DNA of 5,407 nucleotides from VRUE01 sp036557525 (GTDB lineage: Bacteria; Actinomycetota; Thermoleophilia; Solirubrobacterales; 70-9), in NCBI GenBank assembly GCA_036557525.1, contig DATBHH010000049.1, positions 1-5,407 of the forward strand, read 5' to 3'. Numbering within the stretch: position 1 is the stretch's first letter; each line of letters starts with the position of its first letter. This document shows, in pieces, positions 1 through 4,479 of the stretch. The translations under genes were made by a program, and so were the position numbers. Under the pieces are notes generated by a model. It worked only from the letters and a program-made list of their open reading frames with translations, did not search any database and had not been told where the DNA came from.

Positions 1-1145
1 TCGTCGGGGGTCGTCAGCGAGATCCGGAAGAACCCCTCCCCGCTCGGCCCGTACATCGAGCCGGGCGAGACGACCACCGCGGCCTCCTCGAGGACGAGCT
101 CGGCGAACGAGGTCGAGGTGTGGCCCTCGGGAACCGGCGCCCAGACGTAGATCGTTCCCTTCGGCGCCTGGACGTCGACCCCGATCTCGCGCAGCGCGCC
201 GACGACCAGGTCGCGGCGGCGGGCGTATGTCTCATTCATCCGCTCGAGCGGCCCCGTGGGCCCGCGAAGCGCCGCGACGCCGGCGAGCTGGACCGCCTCG
301 AACAGGCCCGAATCGACGTTCGTCTTCAGCCGCCAGTAGGTCTCGATCGCTTCCGGGTTGCCGAGGATCGCGGCGCAGCGCCAGCCGGTCATGTTGTAGC
401 CCTTGGAGAGCGAGAAGACCTCGACGCCGACCTCCTTCGCGCCCGGGGTCGCCAGGAAGCTCGGCGCGACGTAGCCGTCGTAGGTCGTCTCCGAGTAGGC
501 GTTGTCGTGGACGACGAGGATCTCGTGCTCACGGGCGAAGGAGACGGCCAGCTCGAAGAATCCCTCCGGGACCACCGCCCCGCTCGGGTTGTTGGGGTAG
601 TTGAGGAACATCAGCCGAGCCCGCGCGGCCGTCTCGGCGGGGACGGCGCTCAGATCCGGTGCGAACCCGAGCTCGGGCACCAGCGGCAGCAGTTCCGGCG
701 TCGCCCCGGCCAGGATCGGGCCGCCGGTGTAGACGGGGTAACCGGGGTCGGAGGCGAGCGCGACGCCGCCCTGGTCGAGGAACGCGAAGCAGAGGTTGTA
801 GATGCACTCCTTGGCGCCGATCGCCGGGATCACCTCGCTCTCGGGGTCGATCTCGACCCCGAACCTCTCGTCGTAGAAATCCGAGAACGCGGCCCGGAAC
901 TCCTCGCGGCCGCGGTTGCTCGGGTACTTCTGGTTGCCGGGCTCGGCGACCGCCTCCTGCATCGCGGCGACGATGTGGGGATAGGTGGGCTCGTCGGGGT
1001 CGCCGATCCCGAGGCTGATCACGTCGATCCCGGCGGCGCGCTTGTCGGCGACCCGCCGCTCGAGCTCGGCGAACATGTAGGGAGGCATCGCCTGGAGGCG
1101 CCTGGAGGGGGCGGCGATCCCGGTCTTGGGCTCGGTGCTAGCCAT
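1..1145 (-). CDS. dapL: LL-diaminopimelate aminotransferase (DapL type), 3' end cut by window edge
   Basis: This PLP-dependent class I aminotransferase probably converts tetrahydrodipicolinate plus glutamate directly to LL-diaminopimelate in the cytoplasm, bypassing the succinylase steps. I translated 381 residues from the ATG at 1145-1143; the frame stays open to the window edge. Visible motifs are the N-terminal PPYMFAELE, SLGIGDPDEPT (44-54), the substrate-loop KYPSNRG (73-79), NYPNNPSG (182-189), HDNAYSE (213-219) with Asp214 and Tyr217 for the cofactor ring, SLSKGYNMTGWR (245-256) with the Schiff-base Lys248, KTNVDSG (274-280) and FFRISLT (372-378) with the carboxylate-binding Arg374. 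SLSKxYNMTGWR and KTNVDSG are typical of the short DapL type rather than of ordinary aspartate aminotransferases. The start is 12 nt after the dapF stop, with no strong ribosome binding site; Met20 is a less likely alternative. The end, probably within 20 residues, lies outside. An aspartate or other amino acid aminotransferase remains possible, but the dapF neighbour supports DapL. Confidence 0.88.
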   Translation of the reverse strand, partial: MASTEPKTGIAAPSRRLQAMPPYMFAELERRVADKRAAGIDVISLGIGDPDEPTYPHIVAAMQEAVAEPGNQKYPSNRGREEFRAAFSDFYDERFGVEIDPESEVIPAIGAKECIYNLCFAFLDQGGVALASDPGYPVYTGGPILAGATPELLPLVPELGFAPDLSAVPAETAARARLMFLNYPNNPSGAVVPEGFFELAVSFAREHEILVVHDNAYSETTYDGYVAPSFLATPGAKEVGVEVFSLSKGYNMTGWRCAAILGNPEAIETYWRLKTNVDSGLFEAVQLAGVAALRGPTGPLERMNETYARRRDLVVGALREIGVDVQAPKGTIYVWAPVPEGHTSTSFAELVLEEAAVVVSPGSMYGPSGEGFFRISLTTPD

Positions 1146-1157
1146 CCGGGTAGAACC

Positions 1158-2000
1158 CTAAAGCTCGGCGAGGGCCGCCACCAGCTCGGGTGAGAGCTCC
1201 CCCGAGCAGACCGGCTCGGCCCACCCGGTCAGGGTCACGTCGAGCTCGGCGGAGACGTCGACGAGGAGCTCGCCACCGTCGAGCGCGACGGTGATCGGGC
1301 TCGGCGAGCCGCGGAGGACGGCGGTCACGGCGGCGCCGCCGGCCCCCGTCCCGGAGGAGAGCGTCTCCCCCACCCCGCGCTCGAAGATCCGGGCCCTGAC
1401 CCGATCCCCGTCGATCGCGAGGAAGGAGACGTTGGTGCGGTTCGGAAACAGATCGCTGGCTTCGATCCCCGGGCCGATCTCGTCCAGGTCGAGCTGCTCG
1501 AGCTCGTCGCCTCCGACGACGATCGCGCATTGCGGGTTGCCGATCGAGACGTGTTGGAAGCGCCACTCGCGGCCGCCGGACTCGAGCGAGCCGGTCCCGT
1601 CGGCCGGGCCCGTCGGATAGTCCTTCGAGGCCGTCGCGGCGCGGCCGATCTCAACCCGGCAGGTGCGCTCCGAGGTGATCGTCGGCGTCACCGGGCCGGC
1701 GGCGGTGCGGATCGAGAACCTGTCCTCGTCGGTCCAGCCGTGGCGGCGCAGGTAGAGGATCGCCTCCCGGGCGCCGTTGCCCGAGAGCTCGGCCTCCGAC
1801 CCGTCGGGGTTGAAGATCCGCAGGTCGGCGACGAACTCGGGGTCCTCGCTGCGGGAGAGGAGCAGCACCCCGTCGCCGCCGAGTCCGAAATGCGGGTCGC
1901 ACAGGCGGGCGACCCGGGCCGGGCTGAGCTCCCACGGGAGCCCGTCCGCCTCGATGATCAGGTAGTCGTTGCCGAGGGCCTGCCACTTCTCGAAACGCAC
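1158..2000 (-). CDS. dapF: Diaminopimelate epimerase homologue with both catalytic cysteines replaced by serine
   Basis: This is a 280-residue, full-length DapF-fold protein. DapF normally interconverts LL- and meso-diaminopimelate without a cofactor, using two cysteines as acid and base. The family framework is clear: LGNDY (9-13, Asn11), GLGGDG (39-44), NPDGSEAE (64-71, Asn64), GNPQ (154-157, Asn155), NRTNV (187-191, Asn190) and ERGVGET (207-213, Glu207/Arg208). However, the first catalytic site reads LSGNGAR with Ser73 (codon TCG), and the second reads TLSSGTG with Ser216 (TCC), where the family has Cys. The His of GNPH, thought to tune the cysteine pKa, is Gln157. No frameshift or stop is present. 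The start is GTG at 2000-1998, which places Asn11 exactly as in the Haemophilus enzyme. It follows the miaA stop by 9 nt, without a clear Shine-Dalgarno, so translation is probably coupled. Family membership is certain; epimerase activity is uncertain. Confidence 0.9.
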   Translation of the reverse strand: MRFEKWQALGNDYLIIEADGLPWELSPARVARLCDPHFGLGGDGVLLLSRSEDPEFVADLRIFNPDGSEAELSGNGAREAILYLRRHGWTDEDRFSIRTAAGPVTPTITSERTCRVEIGRAATASKDYPTGPADGTGSLESGGREWRFQHVSIGNPQCAIVVGGDELEQLDLDEIGPGIEASDLFPNRTNVSFLAIDGDRVRARIFERGVGETLSSGTGAGGAAVTAVLRGSPSPITVALDGGELLVDVSAELDVTLTGWAEPVCSGELSPELVAALAEL

Positions 2001-2009
2001 CGCCGCAGC

Positions 2010-2741
2010 CTATTCGCCGAGCGCGGCGACGATCGCGGCCGCGACCGCGGCGTCGTCCAGGCCGCCGCGGTCGATCCTGCTCAGGTTCGGGATCTTCCGC
2101 ATCCAGGTGAGCTGGCGGCGAGCGTAGTTGCGGGAGCGCTTCTTCATCCGCTCGACGTCGCCGCCGATCAGCTCGTCGAAGCCCAGCGCCTTGCGGGCCG
2201 TCCGCGACGGCCCGGCGGCCTCGGCACGGCGAACCTCCTCCGCCGCCCCGGCGGCGACGATCGCCTCTGTGCGGGCGTCGATCCGCTCGTAGAGGAGGTC
2301 GCGGTCCATGTCGAGGCCGAAGATCCTGGTCGGGTGGCGGGTGTCCCCCGCCCACAGCTCCGAGTTCTCGGTTTCGGGAGGGACCCGGACCAGCGAGAGC
2401 TCGGCGATCGCCGCGCGCAGGTAGAGGCCGGTACCGCCGACGACGATCGGTCGTCGCCCCGCCTCGAGGGCGGCGTCGATCTCGCCGTGCGCGAGCCGCA
2501 TGTAGTCGCCGACCGAGAACGGCTCGGTGATCGGCACGAACCCGACCAGCCGGTGCTCGAGCCGCGCCCGCTGCTCCGCGCCCGCCGCCCCGGTCAGCAC
2601 CTCCAAACCCTCGTACACCTGCAACGCGTCGCAGGAAATCGCCACCGGATCCTCCCCCCGCCCCCGCAACAACTCGGCGACCGCAATCGCCACCCCCGTC
2701 TTCCCCACCCCTGTCGGCCCGAAGATCGCTACTACGTCCAT
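2010..2741 (-). CDS. miaA: tRNA dimethylallyltransferase, short form
   Basis: MiaA transfers a dimethylallyl group to N6 of adenosine 37 in tRNAs that read codons beginning with U, making i6A, the substrate of MiaB. The protein has 243 residues from the ATG at 2741-2739, against about 290-320 usually. Motifs are the P-loop GPTGVGKT (8-15), SCDALQVY (36-43) with the general-base Asp38, GGTGLYLRA (102-110), the helix LLYERIDAR (149-157), TARKALGFDEL (181-191) and NYARRQLTWMRK (205-216). About 50-55 residues are missing between LYLRA and DTRHPT (around residues 117-130), including the usual DPxxAxxIxxND-RxxRALE stretch of the insertion domain. The frame is otherwise intact. The start puts the P-loop at the normal distance from the N-terminus; an ATG at 2759-2757 has GGAG only 2 nt upstream. 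The first ~50 codons favour GGG, GTG and TTG over GGC, GTC and CTC. The gene sits 73 nt after miaB and 9 nt before dapF. Reduced activity is possible. Confidence 0.9.
   Translation of the reverse strand: MDVVAIFGPTGVGKTGVAIAVAELLRGRGEDPVAISCDALQVYEGLEVLTGAAGAEQRARLEHRLVGFVPITEPFSVGDYMRLAHGEIDAALEAGRRPIVVGGTGLYLRAAIAELSLVRVPPETENSELWAGDTRHPTRIFGLDMDRDLLYERIDARTEAIVAAGAAEEVRRAEAAGPSRTARKALGFDELIGGDVERMKKRSRNYARRQLTWMRKIPNLSRIDRGGLDDAAVAAAIVAALGE
2693..2720 (-). other. G-quadruplex-type motif over miaA P-loop codons
   Basis: The coding strand has four runs of three to five G (2720-2718, 2711-2708, 2706-2703, 2697-2693) separated by 6, 1 and 5 nt, matching the G3+N1-7 consensus. The runs come from GGG and GTG codons in the P-loop region, where the rest of the window would mostly use GGC and GTC. 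The motif is in the mRNA-sense strand about 20-48 nt into miaA, so it could slow early translation. Folding is inferred from the pattern only. Confidence 0.45.
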
Positions 2742-2746
2742 CAGAG

Positions 2747-2853
2747 GGGGTGGCCGCATTGCTCCGAGCGGCTTGTACTTTTTCGGCGTCCGGATTGCGG
2801 ACGGCCCGAGACGCTCACCGAAAAAGTTGAGCGAGGGGCTTTGCGGCCACCCC
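2747..2853. repeat. 107-bp nested inverted repeat across the miaB end and the miaB-miaA gap
   Basis: Three perfect pairs of arms are nested about one centre. The outer arms are 12 bp, GGGGTGGCCGCA at 2747-2758 against its complement at 2842-2853. The middle arms are 10 bp, ACTTTTTCGG at 2777-2786 against 2818-2827. The inner stem is 6 bp, CGTCCG at 2787-2792 against 2798-2803, with a 5-nt loop. The unpaired parts are 18 and 14 nt between the outer and middle arms, and 14 nt on one side of the inner stem. The right half encodes the last miaB codons and its stop. No T-run follows the final arm in the miaB direction, so it is not a standard terminator. No target-site duplication flanks it. It may be an RNA regulatory structure or a REP/MITE-like unit; the sequence alone does not decide. 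Confidence 0.75.
2812..2833 (-). promoter_or_regulatory. Stop-codon hairpin with a loop complementary to a downstream segment
   Basis: In the mRNA sense, CGCUCA (2833-2828) pairs with UGAGCG (2817-2812) around a 10-nt loop, ACUUUUUCGG (2827-2818). The first three bases of the 3' arm are the miaB stop codon. The whole loop is perfectly complementary to CCGAAAAAGU at 2786-2777, so this hairpin competes with, or could link to, the larger nested fold. The layout suggests a switch or attenuator between miaB and miaA, possibly sensitive to ribosomes finishing miaB. The complementarity is seen directly; the regulatory role is inference. Confidence 0.4.
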
Positions 2854-4158
2854 ATCCAACGTCGTCGAGGTCGCGCTCCTGATGTCGACAGAGGTGAGGT
2901 CGCCGGGCGCGGCGATCCCGTCGAAGTTGACGGTCTTGTTGTGGCGCGTGCGACCGCGGAGGCGACTGGGATCAGTGCGGCTGGCCCCCTCGACGAGGAC
3001 CTCCATCTCGCGGCCGACGAAGCGCCGCGCGCGCTCCTTCGCCCGCCTCTGGACCAGCCCGACCAGCCTTTCCATCCGCTCGCGCTTGACCGGGTGCGGG
3101 ACCTGGTTCTCCATCGTCGCCGCCTCCGTCTCGCGCCGCGGCGAGAAGACGAAGGTGAAGGCGCCGTCGTAGCCGACCTCGTCGACCACCTCGAGCGTCT
3201 GCTCGAAGTCGGCGTCGGTCTCGCCCGGGAAGCCGACGATGATGTCGGTGGTGATCGCGCAATCGGGCACGCGCTCCCGGATCAGGGCGACGCGGTCCAT
3301 GTAGCGGCGCCGATCGTAGGTGCGGCGCATCCGTTTCAGCACCGCGCCGGAGCCCGACTGCAGCGGCAGGTGGATGTGCTCGCACAGGGCCGGCAGCTCG
3401 GCATGGGCGCGGATGACATCCTCGCGCATGTCCTTCGGGTGAGGGCTCGTGTAGCGGATTCGCTCGATCCCGTCGACGGCGTCGACCCGGGCGAGGAGCT
3501 GGGAGAACCCGATGCGGGAACCCCGCGGCAGGTCGCGGCCGTAGCTGTTGACGTTCTGGCCGAGCAGCGTCACCTCGACGACCCCGTCGGCGGCGAGCGC
3601 CTCGACCTCGGCTACGAGCTCCTCGGGCTCCCTGCTCACCTCGCGGCCCCGGGTCGAGGGCACGATGCAGTAGGAACAGCGGCAGTTGCAGCCCTGCGAG
3701 ATCTGGAGCCAGCCCTGGAACTGGCGCTCGCGATGCGCCGGCAGGTGTCCCGAGAAGTCCTCGAACTCGAAATATCCCTGGGCGCTGAGGGAGTCGGAGG
3801 TGAGGAACTCGGCGAGTTTGTGGATCTGGCCGGGGCCGAACGCGACGTCGACGAAGGGAAACCGGCGGAAAACCTCGTCCTTCACCGACTGCGCCCAGCA
3901 ACCGCCGACTCCGACGACCCGGTCCGGGAATTCGGACTTCAGCCGCTTGGCCTCGCCGAGGTGGGCGATGAACCGGTTGTCGGCCGACTCCCGGATCGAG
4001 CAGGTGTTGAAGAGGATCACGTCTGCCTCCTCGCGGCTCGGCGCCCGGCGGTATCCGAGCGAGTCGAGCATCCCCTGCATCCGCTCGGAGTCGTGCACGT
4101 TCATCTGGCAGCCGAACGTGGTGACGTGATAGCTGGGCATCGCGCGGTCCGCGCTCAT
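2815..4158 (-). CDS. miaB: tRNA-2-methylthio-N6-dimethylallyladenosine synthase
   Basis: MiaB is a radical-SAM methylthiotransferase that adds a methylthio group to C2 of i6A37, giving ms2i6A37, using two iron-sulfur clusters. The protein has 447 residues, normal for the family. The N-terminal UPF0004 domain carries three cluster cysteines, Cys17 (TFGCQMN), Cys53 (NTCSIRE) and Cys87 (GGCWAQ). The radical-SAM domain has Cys157, Cys161 and Cys164 in SQGCNCRCSYCIVP (154-167), followed by TLLGQNVNSYG (197-207), HLPLQSGS (263-270) and DIIVGFPGET (305-314). A TRAM domain for tRNA binding lies at about 379-438. The GCQMN...HDSER signature and the miaA neighbour favour MiaB over RimO or MtaB. The start is taken at the ATG at 4158-4156, 13 nt after the upstream stop; the ATG at 4140-4138 (441 residues) is equally plausible, since neither has a good ribosome binding site. 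The last ~14 codons use rarer codons (TTG, GCT, CAA, CTT, TTT) and lie partly in the inverted repeat. Confidence 0.95.
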   Translation of the reverse strand: MSADRAMPSYHVTTFGCQMNVHDSERMQGMLDSLGYRRAPSREEADVILFNTCSIRESADNRFIAHLGEAKRLKSEFPDRVVGVGGCWAQSVKDEVFRRFPFVDVAFGPGQIHKLAEFLTSDSLSAQGYFEFEDFSGHLPAHRERQFQGWLQISQGCNCRCSYCIVPSTRGREVSREPEELVAEVEALAADGVVEVTLLGQNVNSYGRDLPRGSRIGFSQLLARVDAVDGIERIRYTSPHPKDMREDVIRAHAELPALCEHIHLPLQSGSGAVLKRMRRTYDRRRYMDRVALIRERVPDCAITTDIIVGFPGETDADFEQTLEVVDEVGYDGAFTFVFSPRRETEAATMENQVPHPVKRERMERLVGLVQRRAKERARRFVGREMEVLVEGASRTDPSRLRGRTRHNKTVNFDGIAAPGDLTSVDIRSATSTTLDGVAAKPLAQLFR

Positions 4159-4171
4159 CGACCCAGCGTAG

Positions 4172-4435
4172 CTACTGAGCCTCGAGGCTCTCGTTCTCCT
4201 CGTTTTCGACTTCTTCGACGCCCTTGTGGATCTTGGCTTCCTTGTCCTTCTGCTCGTCCTGGGAGTGGAGGACGGCAAGGGTCGTCGTGCAGCCGATCAG
4301 CGCGATGAACCAGAGCGCCACCAGCGGCGCCGCTTTCCCGGGGAACCTCTCGACTTTGAGGCCGATGAAGCTGACCACCACCGCCGAGGCGGCGAGCAGG
4401 CCGCCGCAGATGTAGAAGAGGGTCCCGCTACTCAT
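4172..4435 (-). CDS. Small two-helix membrane protein with acidic tail, unknown function
   Basis: I do not recognise this 87-residue protein. It has two hydrophobic segments, about residues 4-26 and 36-57, joined by a short basic loop (KVERFPGK, 27-34). A charged, mostly acidic C-terminal tail (58-87) contains DEQKDKEAK and EEVENEENE. By the positive-inside rule the loop should be cytoplasmic and both ends outside, which is inference. No cleavable signal peptide is evident. It lies 44 nt after recA and 13 nt before miaB, in the same direction and probably on the same transcript. Where many actinobacteria have recX after recA, this gene is found instead, but it has no resemblance to the soluble, helical RecX. 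Mycobacteria also have a membrane protein near miaB; relatedness cannot be judged here. The start is the ATG at 4435-4433; an in-frame GTG at 4447-4445 would add four residues. The coherent hydrophobic pattern and tight spacing support a real gene. Confidence 0.75.
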   Translation of the reverse strand: MSSGTLFYICGGLLAASAVVVSFIGLKVERFPGKAAPLVALWFIALIGCTTTLAVLHSQDEQKDKEAKIHKGVEEVENEENESLEAQ

Positions 4436-4479
4436 CTCGCCCCGCACTCATACGGCGCGGAATCCTATCTGCCCGGAAG

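Noticed and set aside
1091..1110. Tandem 10-bp repeat (cctggaggcg / cctggagggg) near the start of the aminotransferase
   Set aside because: Only two imperfect copies inside ordinary coding sequence; no sign of function.
2753..2783. Possible plus-strand terminator: GCCGC/GCGGC stem followed by TTGTACTTTTT
   Set aside because: The stem is only 5 bp with a 10-nt loop, and no plus-strand gene exists for it to terminate.
2747..2853. Insertion sequence or MITE with target-site duplication
   Set aside because: The arms look like terminal inverted repeats, but the flanking bases show no direct duplication and there is no transposase; kept only as an inverted repeat.
2742..2855. Upstream extension of miaA to an ATG at 2855, adding 38 residues
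   Set aside because: It would overlap the end of miaB by 41 nt and read through the inverted repeat; the added residues resemble nothing in MiaA, whose P-loop normally lies close to the N-terminus.
3666..3701. Extra cysteine (Cys159) inside the MiaB radical-SAM motif, CNCRCSYC
   Set aside because: The canonical CxxxCxxC spacing is intact with Cys157, Cys161 and Cys164; the extra residue is at a variable position and is probably neutral.
4159..4278. Upstream extension of miaB to 4278, adding 40 residues
   Set aside because: The added Arg/Ser/Thr-rich stretch is an out-of-frame reading of the small membrane protein's 3' half and gives a longer N-terminus than usual for MiaB.
120..4308. Long plus-strand reading frames (120-1193, 1530-2882, 2527-4308)
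   Set aside because: They run antisense to clearly recognised genes, their translations are low-complexity Arg/Ala/Gly/Asp/Pro-rich strings without motifs, and long open antisense frames are expected in G+C-rich coding DNA.
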